From positions 1 to 43,867 of the forward strand of contig JBHJHJ010000076.1 in assembly GCA_050330955.1 (NCBI GenBank): 43,867 nt of DNA, given 5' to 3'. This document shows positions 1 to 7,897 of this stretch, in pieces; the stretch's first letter is position 1, and each line of letters starts with the position of its first letter. A model generated the notes under the pieces. That model was not told the DNA's origin, did no database searches, and saw nothing but the letters and a program-made list of their open reading frames with translations. The position numbers and the translations under genes are program-made. This DNA comes from JBCCAG01 sp050330955. Its GTDB lineage: Bacteria; Cyanobacteriota; Cyanobacteriia; CAKZMO01.

Positions 1-2
1 GC

Positions 3-32
3 TATCTTTCTTGCCTCACCTAGCTTTATTTA
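3..32 (+). pseudogene. Upstream leucine-rich repeat fragment separated from the ROCO gene by an in-frame TAG
   Basis: Read in the frame of the downstream ROCO gene, these bases give LSCLT-stop-LYL, which aligns without gaps to LSGLTSLYL of the next repeat. The stop TAG (21-23) sits where the next repeat has the Ser codon TCG. The simplest reading is a nonsense change in a longer LRR array that begins outside the window. A sequencing error cannot be excluded. Confidence 0.55.
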
Positions 33-2408
33 TTGAACAACTGGAGACGCGAGGGGTCTCTCCTCAGCCAGCTATCCGGCCTCACCTCGCTTTATTTAAG
101 GTACAACAGCATCAGCGATGGGGCGTTCCTCAGCCAGCTTACCGGCCTCACCTCGCTTGATTTAAGGAACAACAGCATCACAGAAATTCCTCGATGGTTA
201 GCGGAAGGACGATTAGAGATCGAGACAGAGAATCCATTCGCTTCTAACCGCATCAACCTCAGCCAAAATCCCATCGAAGAACCACCCCTAGAAATCGTCC
301 GCCAAGGCAACGCCGCCATCCTCAACTACTACGACCAGCTCGCCGCCCAAGGCCAAGACCACCTCTACGAAGCCAAAATGCTCATCGTCGGCGAAGGCGA
401 AGCCGGCAAAACCACCCTCGCCCATAAAATCCACGATGCAGAATGCCCCCTCCCACACATCGACGATCGCACCCGAGGCATCAGCATCCAAACCCACAGC
501 TTTCCCTGCCGCCGCAAACACCAGCCACAAGACTCAGAATCCCGCGACTTCCACCTCAATATCTGGGACTTTGGCGGTCAAGAAATCTACCACTACACCC
601 ACCGCTTCTTCCTCTCTAAGCGCTCCCTCTACGTCCTCGTCGCCGACAACCGCAAAGACGACACCGACTTCAACTACTGGCTCAACATCATCGAGCTGTT
701 TGCAGGCAAAAGCCCCCTCCTCATCGTCCTCAACGAAAAGGGCGACGTCCAAAGCAGCCTTAACCTTACCGACCTGCGCAAGCGCTACCCCGACAGCATC
801 AAAGAAATCCTCTCCGTCAACTTCAAAACCCAGGAAGAGCCAGACCAAGCGAAGGTCCAGCAGCGCCTCAGCGGCATTAATAAACTCATTGGTGACATCG
901 AATACCAGGCCCAAAACCTCCCCCACATCGGCGAGCCCGTCCCCGCCCACTGGGTGGACGTGCGTCAGGCTGTAGAAGAGGACCCCCGCAACCACATCAA
1001 TCGCGAAGATTTTGATCGAATTTGCGAAGGGCAAAAGATCACAAAACCGGAAGACATCGACACCCTGCTCAGCTACTTCCACGACCTGGGCATCTTGCTC
1101 AACTTTGCTGAGAATCCCCTACTGCGCAACCGGGTCATCCTCAAGCCCACCTGGGCCACCAACGCCGTTTACCGCATCTTCGACGACGACGGCATTAAAG
1201 CCAAAGCAGGCCGCTTCACCCGGAAAGACTGCGCCGACCTCTGGCGCGACCCCCAGTATCGCCACATGCACGATGTGCTCATCGAGCTGATGAAAAACTT
1301 CCGCCTGGTGTACGAAATTGAAGGCACCGGCAACCTCGTCGCTCCCCAACTCCTGCCCCAAAACACCCCCACCTACCTTTGGGATGAAACCCATAGCAGC
1401 CACATGCAGCTCCGCTACGACGCCTTTATGCCCAAGGGCATCTTCTGGCAGTTGGCCGTCATCCTATACCGCTACATCCCCAACCACGATTGGGTGTGGC
1501 GCAACGGCATGGTGATCCAGCGGGGCAACACCTGGGCCGAAATCAAAGAAGATATAAATCTGCGCCGCATCTCCCTCCGCTTCTCTGGCCCCAGCATTGC
1601 CGAGTTCCGCGCCGTGGTTGTGGATCAGCTGGACGACATTAGCGGCACTTACCACGGGCTGCAGTACGACAAAATGATTCCCTGTAACTGTAAAGAGTGT
1701 ACTGACAGCAACCAACCACATTTCTACACGTTTGCAGATCTAAAGAAGCGGCAAGAGCAGCGCAAAAAGACCACAATTGAATGCGTCAAGAGTAGTGAGG
1801 ATGTCTCACTCAGCAGCCTCTTGGAAGGTTTCGAGGTCCAAGACATTGTCAAAGGTCTGCCCGACAAAAAGGACGGCGAACCCGCACCACCCGACCCCTC
1901 AGCCACCTCTCAACCCGCCATGCAAACCATCAAAATTTTCCTCGCCTCCTCCAACGAGTTAAAGGGCGATCGCCAAGAATTCGAGATCTTCATCAGCCGT
2001 AAGAACAAGCAGACCGTCCCAGACGGTATTTTCCTAGAGCTAGTAATCTGGGAAGACTTCCTCAACGCCATGTCCAAAACGCGATCGCAGGACGAATACA
2101 ACAAAGCGATCGCCCAGTGCGACCTCTTTGTCCTCCTCGCCCACACCAAGGTCGGCGAATACACCGAGGAAGAATTTCTCACCGCCCTGGTAAACTTCGA
2201 GGCCGGCGGCAGGCCCTTAATCTGGACCTATTTCAAGGACGCGCCAATTAGCCCCAGCAGCCTCAACCCCAAGATAATTAAGACCCTGTTCGACTTCAAA
2301 CAGGCGCTCTCTGACATGGGCCACTTCCACCAGAAGTATGCCGACAGCAACGACTTGCTGCGCCAGTTTGGCGACCAGCTCGGCAAAGTGCTGCCCACCC
2401 TCACCTAG
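33..2408 (+). CDS. ROCO-family GTPase (LRR-Roc-COR) with C-terminal TIR/effector-like domain; N-terminus interrupted
   Basis: The product is a Ras-of-complex GTPase of the ROCO family. Residues 1-85 hold leucine-rich repeats of period 22. The Roc domain follows, with P-loop GEGEAGKTT at 120-128, G3 motif DFGGQE at 179-184 and NEKG at 234-237 in the G4 position. The COR region is about 320-545. A Cys cluster (CNCKEC, 551-556, and Cys584) typical of bacterial ROCO proteins comes next. Residues 630-740, beginning IKIFLASSNELK, form a C-terminal domain often fused to bacterial NTPases and resembling TIR/DUF4062 effectors. Family knowledge points to a nucleotide-switched signalling or immune-type protein; the exact role is inferred. 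The start shown is a TTG just after an in-frame TAG (21-23). The leucine-rich pattern continues upstream of that TAG, so this is probably the 3' part of a longer gene, either broken or cut by the window edge. Confidence 0.85.
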   Translation: MNNWRREGSLLSQLSGLTSLYLRYNSISDGAFLSQLTGLTSLDLRNNSITEIPRWLAEGRLEIETENPFASNRINLSQNPIEEPPLEIVRQGNAAILNYYDQLAAQGQDHLYEAKMLIVGEGEAGKTTLAHKIHDAECPLPHIDDRTRGISIQTHSFPCRRKHQPQDSESRDFHLNIWDFGGQEIYHYTHRFFLSKRSLYVLVADNRKDDTDFNYWLNIIELFAGKSPLLIVLNEKGDVQSSLNLTDLRKRYPDSIKEILSVNFKTQEEPDQAKVQQRLSGINKLIGDIEYQAQNLPHIGEPVPAHWVDVRQAVEEDPRNHINREDFDRICEGQKITKPEDIDTLLSYFHDLGILLNFAENPLLRNRVILKPTWATNAVYRIFDDDGIKAKAGRFTRKDCADLWRDPQYRHMHDVLIELMKNFRLVYEIEGTGNLVAPQLLPQNTPTYLWDETHSSHMQLRYDAFMPKGIFWQLAVILYRYIPNHDWVWRNGMVIQRGNTWAEIKEDINLRRISLRFSGPSIAEFRAVVVDQLDDISGTYHGLQYDKMIPCNCKECTDSNQPHFYTFADLKKRQEQRKKTTIECVKSSEDVSLSSLLEGFEVQDIVKGLPDKKDGEPAPPDPSATSQPAMQTIKIFLASSNELKGDRQEFEIFISRKNKQTVPDGIFLELVIWEDFLNAMSKTRSQDEYNKAIAQCDLFVLLAHTKVGEYTEEEFLTALVNFEAGGRPLIWTYFKDAPISPSSLNPKIIKTLFDFKQALSDMGHFHQKYADSNDLLRQFGDQLGKVLPTLT

Positions 2409-2499
2409 GGCATTTGGGTAAAGCCTATGCTTCGCAAACGGGCAAAAGCAAAGTGCCCAGGAGCCGCGCCACCGGCTCCCAAAGCCCGCCGCACCAGTG

Positions 2500-2726
2500 T
2501 TTGAGCTTCAACGCTGTAGGTTGGGAATTTGTCCTTCAAGGTGCTGCAGCTTAAAAGGCCAGGCTCAAAGCCCCAATGTCGAGTCTCAAAGCGCCAGCCG
2601 CCGAGTTTAAAGCTTGGCGTGTGTCTGTCAACACCTGGAAACGCGAGGCCCAACGTCTAAAAGGTGAGGGTGCAGGCCTTAAATACTGGGGCTTAAATGC
2701 TGGGGCTTGAATGCTGGGGTTCAAAG
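2500..2726. repeat. Decayed short tandem repeats with 14- and 21-bp spacing in a convergent spacer
   Basis: The spacer between the convergent ROCO and aroK genes is filled with related short phrases rather than random sequence. Three 14-bp units (consensus TGCTGGGGCTTGAA) stand head to tail at 2684-2725. Further left, cores CTCAAA, CTCAAA, TTTAAA and GTCAAC begin at 2564, 2585, 2606 and 2627, each 21 bp apart; CTAAAA and CTTAAA at 2657 and 2678 are also 21 bp apart. The spacing slips between these groups. No gene is seen; the reverse-strand reading frame here is made of repeats and does not resemble a family I know. Confidence 0.6.
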
Positions 2727-2727
2727 C

Positions 2728-3321
2728 TCAAGCCATCCCGTTTTGAACCTGGCCATCGACAGCGGTGGGTTTAATCACGGTGTCAAGCTCAACCAGAAGC
2801 CGGCGGGCCACGTCCTGGGGCTTCTCACCATACTCAGTCTCTAAGACGAGGTCGGCTTGGGCATAGCGAGACTGGCGCTCATCCAGCAAATCCTGCAGCA
2901 CCTGACGAGGATTAGGGCGCTGCAGCAGCGGACGAGACGTGTCTCGGCTGAGGCGCCGATAGAGGGTGTCCACTGAGGCGTTTAGCCAAACCACCGCACC
3001 GTAGTGCAGGTAGCTCCAGTTTTCCTGCGCCAGCACAATTCCCCCCCCAGTCGCCACCACGAGTCGCTGGTAAGCGCACAGCTTGCTCAGAACCTGGGTC
3101 TCCATCTGGCGAAAGTCGGCCTCTCCCGCATCGGCAAAGATTTGAGCAATGGACTGCCCCGCCGCCTGCTCGACGACCTGGTCAGTGTCAAAGAACTGGT
3201 ATTGGAGCAGTTGGGCCAAATGGCGGCCCACCGTCGTCTTGCCGGCGCCCATCATGCCAATGAGGTAAACGTTGATGCCGTTGAGCTGGGTTTTGATGTG
3301 GGCTGCTTGGGGATTGGGCAT
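2728..3321 (-). CDS. aroK: Shikimate kinase
   Basis: Phosphorylates shikimate to shikimate 3-phosphate with ATP, the fifth step of the chorismate pathway for aromatic amino acids, in the cytoplasm. The P-loop GMMGAGKTT lies at residues 22-30. The shikimate-binding FDTD is at 44-47, Arg71 follows in EADFRQ, and the TGGG motif is at 91-94. The lid region with the SRDTSRPLL stretch comes later. At 197 residues it is slightly longer than the usual 170-190 because of short extra tails. It is the last gene of a minus-strand run with the P450 and nudix genes, 27 bp after the P450 frame. The ATG at 3321 has no strong Shine-Dalgarno sequence, as is common in cyanobacteria. Confidence 0.95.
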   Translation of the reverse strand: MPNPQAAHIKTQLNGINVYLIGMMGAGKTTVGRHLAQLLQYQFFDTDQVVEQAAGQSIAQIFADAGEADFRQMETQVLSKLCAYQRLVVATGGGIVLAQENWSYLHYGAVVWLNASVDTLYRRLSRDTSRPLLQRPNPRQVLQDLLDERQSRYAQADLVLETEYGEKPQDVARRLLVELDTVIKPTAVDGQVQNGMA

Positions 3322-3348
3322 GGTGGGTTAAGCGGGAGTGTTTTTATG

Positions 3349-4815
3349 TCAATCTGGCAGCGACACCAGCTCTCGAATGTTGCCGCGAACGCCGCCGCCG
3401 GGCTCAAAATCTTTGTCCTGTGGGTAAACGCGCATCGGCATGCCCTGCACAGGCGACATCACAATCACGCCAGACTGGTCAATTGTGCTTTGGGGCAACA
3501 GCTGCAGACGATAGCGCTGCAGCAGCATCGCCAGTATCAGCTTGATTTCCATCATGGCAAAGCTGGCCCCAATGCACAGCCGGGGGCCAGCGCTAAAGGG
3601 GATGTATTCGTAGGGCGAGGGGGAGAGCGCCCCCCAGCGGGCGGGGTTAAAGCGGCGGGGATTGGGGTAAAGCCCCGACATCTGGTGGGTTTGGGTGATG
3701 CTGACGAAGACTTCCGTACCGGCAGGGATAGGATGGCCTTCCATTTCAGTATCCTCAGCGGTGATGCGACCATTCCAGGGGACGGGGGACAGGACCCTCA
3801 TGCTCTCTTTCACCACCCAGTCCAGCAGGGGTAACTGGGCAAGCTGTTCTAGGGTCGGCGGGCCGTTGAGCACTGCCAGCTCGTCCACTAGGTCAGCGGC
3901 GATCGCCGGGTGCTGGGAGAGGAGAAACAGCGTCCAGGTGAGGGCGTTGGCGCTGGTTTCGTGGCCCGCCACAAAAATGACATTGGCGTGGCCCATAAGC
4001 TCGGTCTCGGTCAGGCCCTTGTCGCTGTCCTCGTAGCGGGCCTGCAGCAGCATGGCTAGCACGTCGTATCCTGGGTCGGCCTGGGCGCGCTTTTGGGCAA
4101 TGAGCTGCCGCAGCCGGTCGTCGAGCTGCCCCAGTCGGGAGAGGAATTGGTGGTAGGGCAGCCCCGGCACGTCGTAGGGCAGCAGCGCCATTACGGGGTT
4201 GCCCATGGTGCGCAAAATCGCTTGGATCAGCGGCCCGGTGGACTCATCGGCATCGCCTTCGGGGGAAACGTCTTCGCCAAAGAACGCCTTAGCCGCCACC
4301 TGCAGGGTCAAACTTCGCATCACGGTGGCTATGTCGTAGTGCTGCCCCACTTGAAGCCGGTCTAGAGCCGCCTGGGTAAGGGCCACGATGTCGTCACGGT
4401 GGGTGGCAATCTGCCGCCGATGGAAGGCGGGCATCATCAACTGGCGGTGCTGATGGTGGCGATCGCCGTTCACCCCAAATAGGCCTACCCCGAAGTGATT
4501 CAACGCGTCGGTACGCCCAGCGCTGTCGCGCCGCCGGTACAGGCGCCCAGAGAGGGGATGCTTGAGGAAGATATGGTTTTCGGCGGCCACCTGCTTGACG
4601 TTCTGAGGGCCATAGACCAGCACCGTGCCGGGGCAGTCTGGGTCTGAGGCGTAGAGGTTAGGCCCCCCTCGCCGCAGCGAGACCACCGAACCGTAGGTTT
4701 CGAACAGCGATCGGGCGTAGCTGACTGAATTTTCCCCAAATCGCAGGATGCTGCGCCAGCGGGCAACGGGACCGGGAGGCGGGCCGGGGATGGTGTCGAG
4801 GGTAGAAGCAGCCAT
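3349..4815 (-). CDS. Cytochrome P450
   Basis: A soluble bacterial-type haem monooxygenase. Numbering from a GTG at 4830, the I-helix oxygen-binding motif AGHETS is at 288-293, the K-helix ESMR (ExxR) at 342-345, and the haem-binding loop FSAGPRLCIG at 412-421 with Cys419 as thiolate ligand. The proline-rich PGPPPGP near the N-terminus is typical of class II-like P450s such as the cyanobacterial CYP110 group; that subfamily placement is a guess. The start is uncertain between ATG 4815 (used here) and GTG 4830; neither has a good ribosome-binding site. It lies between the nudix and aroK genes with short gaps, suggesting cotranscription, but no pathway link is obvious. Substrate unknown. Confidence 0.93.
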   Translation of the reverse strand: MAASTLDTIPGPPPGPVARWRSILRFGENSVSYARSLFETYGSVVSLRRGGPNLYASDPDCPGTVLVYGPQNVKQVAAENHIFLKHPLSGRLYRRRDSAGRTDALNHFGVGLFGVNGDRHHQHRQLMMPAFHRRQIATHRDDIVALTQAALDRLQVGQHYDIATVMRSLTLQVAAKAFFGEDVSPEGDADESTGPLIQAILRTMGNPVMALLPYDVPGLPYHQFLSRLGQLDDRLRQLIAQKRAQADPGYDVLAMLLQARYEDSDKGLTETELMGHANVIFVAGHETSANALTWTLFLLSQHPAIAADLVDELAVLNGPPTLEQLAQLPLLDWVVKESMRVLSPVPWNGRITAEDTEMEGHPIPAGTEVFVSITQTHQMSGLYPNPRRFNPARWGALSPSPYEYIPFSAGPRLCIGASFAMMEIKLILAMLLQRYRLQLLPQSTIDQSGVIVMSPVQGMPMRVYPQDKDFEPGGGVRGNIRELVSLPD

Positions 4816-4851
4816 GGTAGTACTGGTCACATTAAGGTCAGGGCGCGGTAA

Positions 4852-5409
4852 TTACGGGCTGGCTTCGAGGAATTTCTGGGCCAGCAGCAGGCAGGCAATA
4901 GATTTGGCGTCCACCGGAACGCCGCTGCGAATGGCGTCCTCCAGCTCTTTTGGCGTCATCAGCACCACTTCAATATCTTCATCGGCGTCGCCCTCAGGGG
5001 GAGATGCCAGCTTTTCTAGATCCTGGGCCAGAAACGCATAAATTACTTCGTTCGAGTATCCCGGCGCGAGAAAAAACTGCCCCATGGGCTGCCACTGGTG
5101 AGCGCGGTATCCGGTCTCCTCTTCGATCTCGCGCTTTACGGTGGTGGCTGGGGGTTCATCAGGCTCCAGGGTTCCGGCTGGAAACTCTAGCAGCCGCCCT
5201 TGGACCGCGAAGCGATACTGACGCACCAGCACCAGTTGCCCCTCGGCGGTGATGGGCACGGCAACCGCGCCGCCAGGATGGCGAACGCACTCCCACTCCC
5301 CTTCGACGCCGTTGGGCAGCCGCAGCCGATTGACTTCGTAGCTAAACTTACGCCCTTGGTAGAAGAGGCGGTTTTGCAGCAGTTGGGGCGGTTCTTGTCC
5401 GGTGGTCAT
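4852..5409 (-). CDS. NUDIX hydrolase, ADP-ribose pyrophosphatase-like
   Basis: Hydrolyses nucleoside-diphosphate-linked compounds; the ADP-ribose pyrophosphatase subgroup is the closest fit. The Nudix box runs from Gly79 (FPAGTLEPDE) to REIEEETG at 93-100, the helix that binds the catalytic Mg2+. The N-terminal half, with VRHPGGAVAVPI and LVLVRQYRF, matches the beta-strand dimerisation region of ADP-ribose pyrophosphatases. At 185 residues its length is normal. It is the first gene of the minus-strand run nudix > P450 > aroK, about 20 bp ahead of the P450. The precise substrate cannot be read from the sequence. Confidence 0.92.
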   Translation of the reverse strand: MTTGQEPPQLLQNRLFYQGRKFSYEVNRLRLPNGVEGEWECVRHPGGAVAVPITAEGQLVLVRQYRFAVQGRLLEFPAGTLEPDEPPATTVKREIEEETGYRAHQWQPMGQFFLAPGYSNEVIYAFLAQDLEKLASPPEGDADEDIEVVLMTPKELEDAIRSGVPVDAKSIACLLLAQKFLEASP

Positions 5410-5458
5410 CGGGATGGAGCTTCAGGCAGGCCGTAGGTTATTTCTCCTATTGAATCAT

Positions 5459-5492
5459 GCGCTGTCGGGTTAGCGCTGTCGGGTTAGCGCTG
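5459..5492. repeat. 14-bp direct repeat, 2.4 copies, between the nudix and ccsA genes
   Basis: The unit GCGCTGTCGGGTTA occurs at 5459-5472 and 5473-5486 without change, followed by a partial GCGCTG. It lies in the 235-bp spacer between divergent genes, about 50 bp upstream of the nudix start. The length is a multiple of seven, like the larger arrays in this window. The rest of the spacer shows one HIP1 site and no clear promoter. Confidence 0.8.
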
Positions 5493-5644
5493 CGGCCAGT
5501 GCGGCAAAAGATTAAGGATTTACGGCAGATCTACCCTTGCCCCATCAACACTCGTTAGGATGAGAGGGCATTACCCCCTCAGTCTTCTAAAGGCTGAATA
5601 CAGATTGGCGATCGCCCTAACCTAGACTGCTCATACAAGAACCC

Positions 5645-6700
5645 ATGGATCTAGTAACGCTTCAAGGCTGGCTTGACAACGCATCTTTCCTCGTCCTGTT
5701 TGTGACCATGCTGCTCTACTGGGCTAGCGCCGCCTTCCCCAACGCGGCCCTCTCCAGCTTGGCCACGGGCGGGCTAGCGATCGCCAACCTGTGCATTGCC
5801 GCCCTGCTGGGGGCCCGCTGGCTAGAGGGGGGCTACTTCCCGATGAGCAATCTCTACGAGTCGCTGTTCTTTGTGGCCTGGGGCATCACGGCCATGGGGC
5901 TTGTGGCCGAGCAGATGGGCCGCAGCCGCTTTGTCGGGGCTGTGACTTCCCCCGTTGCCATGGGCATTACGGCGTTTGCCACCCTGTCGCTGCCCAGCAC
6001 CATGCAGCACTCCGAGCCCCTAGTGCCCGCCCTCAAGTCCAACTGGCTGATGATGCACGTCAGCGTCATGCTGCTCAGCTACGCGGCGCTGATGGTGGGG
6101 GCTCTGCTGGCGATCGCTTTTTTGGTGGTGACGCGCGGACAGGCCATAACGCTGCGGGGCAGTTCCGTGGGTACGGGCAGCTACCGCAACGTCAAATATG
6201 AGCTGCGCCGAGGCGGCGAGCCTGTTGCCCAAGGTGACGAGCCTGCTATACAGGTGTCCCAACCCGCTGTTGAAACGGCGGGCCAAGTGCCCCAAGTTGT
6301 GAGCGGGCGTACGGCTGTTTTAGATAAGCCTGCGGCTGCGGAAAGCAGCCCCGCCGCTGCGCCGCTTTCTCCCCAGCGCCTCACCCTAGCCGACACCCTA
6401 GACAACGTCAGCTACCGCATGATTGGCCTCGGGTTTCCTCTGCTCACCATCGGCATTGTTTCCGGGGCCGTTTGGGCGAATGAGGCCTGGGGCTCCTACT
6501 GGAGCTGGGACCCCAAAGAGACTTGGGCCTTAATTACCTGGCTGGTGTTTGCCGCCTATCTCCACGCCCGCATCACCCGCAACTGGCAGGGTCGCAGGCC
6601 AGCCATTCTAGCAGTGTCTGGGTTTGCCGCGGTCTGGGTGTGCTACCTAGGCGTCAATCTCTTGGGCAAGGGGCTACACAGCTACGGCTGGTTTTTCTAA
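5645..6700 (+). CDS. ccsA: Cytochrome c biogenesis protein CcsA (often annotated CcsB), haem handling
   Basis: A multi-spanning thylakoid/plasma membrane protein of the System II cytochrome c maturation machinery; with Ccs1 it carries haem to the lumen side and ligates it to apocytochromes c such as cytochrome f. The tryptophan-rich WWD signature WGSYWSWDPKE lies at residues 282-292. Conserved haem-related histidines are at about 138, 307 and 345. About eight hydrophobic segments are visible. Residues 170-245 form a long hydrophilic loop rich in Pro, Ala, Val and Gln, longer than in plastid CcsA and variable in cyanobacteria. At 351 residues the length is normal. The ATG follows a HIP1-containing leader. 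It is convergent with the small gene 16 bp downstream. Confidence 0.95.
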   Translation: MDLVTLQGWLDNASFLVLFVTMLLYWASAAFPNAALSSLATGGLAIANLCIAALLGARWLEGGYFPMSNLYESLFFVAWGITAMGLVAEQMGRSRFVGAVTSPVAMGITAFATLSLPSTMQHSEPLVPALKSNWLMMHVSVMLLSYAALMVGALLAIAFLVVTRGQAITLRGSSVGTGSYRNVKYELRRGGEPVAQGDEPAIQVSQPAVETAGQVPQVVSGRTAVLDKPAAAESSPAAAPLSPQRLTLADTLDNVSYRMIGLGFPLLTIGIVSGAVWANEAWGSYWSWDPKETWALITWLVFAAYLHARITRNWQGRRPAILAVSGFAAVWVCYLGVNLLGKGLHSYGWFF

Positions 6701-6716
6701 TTCGGCCCCTGCAGCG

Positions 6717-6956
6717 CTAATTAGAGGCATTAAGCTCATTAGATTGGGGATCGAAAATCACTTGAAACTGGCCTTGGGGAACTTGGCGGCGCAAGAAGGT
6801 CATGTGGCCGTCTGCGTCAGAGCGCGTGCGGAAGCGGGTCAGTACGGCGCTCTGCATGTTGGGCAGCTGACGGACGACGGCCCATTGCTTGAGGCGCTGC
6901 CGGTACTGGCTACAGGAATCCGACGCAGAATTGAGCAATTCAGCTGAGTAAGACAT
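6717..6956 (-). CDS. Small conserved cyanobacterial protein of unknown function
   Basis: A 79-residue cytoplasmic-type protein. The core WAVVRQLPNMQSAVLTRF then RSDADGHMTFLRR and QVIFDP resembles a family of short cyanobacterial hypothetical proteins (pattern W-x-V-R-x-L-P-N-M-Q, then R-x-R-x-D-A-x-x-H, ending in FDP) that I recognise by motif only. No signal peptide, membrane segment or catalytic motif is visible. It begins at an ATG and converges on ccsA. The overlapping plus-strand frame shows no such pattern and was discarded. No function is assigned. Confidence 0.75.
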   Translation of the reverse strand: MSYSAELLNSASDSCSQYRQRLKQWAVVRQLPNMQSAVLTRFRTRSDADGHMTFLRRQVPQGQFQVIFDPQSNELNASN

Positions 6957-7141
6957 AGTAATTACCAGATAAGCTTAGACGGCAATGACTGGCGTGGACC
7001 ATTAGTCAACGCTCTCGCATCCGTAATAGAATTTACAAATACAAATCCAATTTACTGATTACTATTTCTGAACCAAAGAGTGACTTCCGGATAAACCGGT
7101 GAATTTTGCTGAATTGAGCTGGTTTTGCGGGGAATGGTGAG

Positions 7142-7831
7142 CTATTGGGGGTTGAATACGTCAACCTGTTGGCAGCCGGCCTCAACCGGGCAGCTTGAGC
7201 ACTGAGGCGCTGCGGTCCTGCAAACGTATTTGCCGAAGGGCATCAGAATACGGTTAATGTCAACCCAGCGCGATCGCGAAACCAGGCCTTCAAGGGCTGC
7301 TAGCGTCTTCTCCGGTGTCCTTGTGCGCACCAGACCCCAGCGGTTGACGACGCGGTGCACATGGGTATCGACGCTAATGTAGGGCTGTCCCGATCCAACA
7401 CCCAAGGCCAGGTGAGCGCATTTGGGGCCTACACCACTAAAGCTCCGCAGAAGCTCAACGTCAGCTGGGAGTTCTCCGCCGTGGTGGTCTACGATTTGCC
7501 AAGCGATCGCGCTGATTTGCTCCGCCTTGCGTTCTCCATAGGTGCTAGGCTCAATTAGCGTAGCGATTTCATCGACAGACAGGGCGGCCATGGAAACGGG
7601 GGTACGGGCCTGGGAGAATAGCCGTCGGGAAGCAGGCAGGCTAACCTCGTCGTAGGTCCGAATGGAAATGATGCAGGAGATGAGCTGCTCAAATAGGCTT
7701 TTGTATCCCTCGTCCGCCAAGGCAAACATGGCGGCTTTTGGATAAGCGGCCATTGTGGGGGCAATTCGATCTAGGGCGCGCTCTACAGTAAACGGCGTCG
7801 CCGCTGATTGGTTCGTCGATGCTTCAGCCAT
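7142..7831 (-). CDS. nth: Endonuclease III-type DNA glycosylase/AP lyase
   Basis: Base-excision repair enzyme that removes oxidised pyrimidines and cleaves the abasic site. The helix-hairpin-helix with the catalytic lysine is LRSFSGVGPKCAH (Lys137), followed by the catalytic aspartate in SVDTHVHR (Asp155). The C-terminal [4Fe-4S] cluster ligands are Cys204, Cys211, Cys214 and Cys220, with the standard C-x6-C-x2-C-x5-C spacing. At 229 residues, with a slightly longer N-terminus than E. coli Nth, the length is normal. The N-terminal part is more divergent than in classical Nth (KSLFEQLISCIISIRT in place of the usual LLSAQ stretch), so substrate range may differ. It stands alone between the small conserved gene and the cyclase gene, all on the minus strand. 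Confidence 0.92.
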   Translation of the reverse strand: MAEASTNQSAATPFTVERALDRIAPTMAAYPKAAMFALADEGYKSLFEQLISCIISIRTYDEVSLPASRRLFSQARTPVSMAALSVDEIATLIEPSTYGERKAEQISAIAWQIVDHHGGELPADVELLRSFSGVGPKCAHLALGVGSGQPYISVDTHVHRVVNRWGLVRTRTPEKTLAALEGLVSRSRWVDINRILMPFGKYVCRTAAPQCSSCPVEAGCQQVDVFNPQ

Positions 7832-7897
7832 GGGATGGTTTTCAAAGTTTGTACCACTTTGTATTCACCTTAAAGCGTTTTCCGCGCGGGTAAAAGC

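Noticed and set aside
436..975. 179-codon frame on the plus strand within the ROCO gene
   Set aside because: Its Thr/Ser/Ala-rich composition is that of a shifted frame, and the ROCO frame over the same bases carries clear GTPase motifs.
3004..3834. 276-codon plus-strand frame across aroK and P450
   Set aside because: It spans the ends of two well-supported minus-strand genes and has no family pattern.
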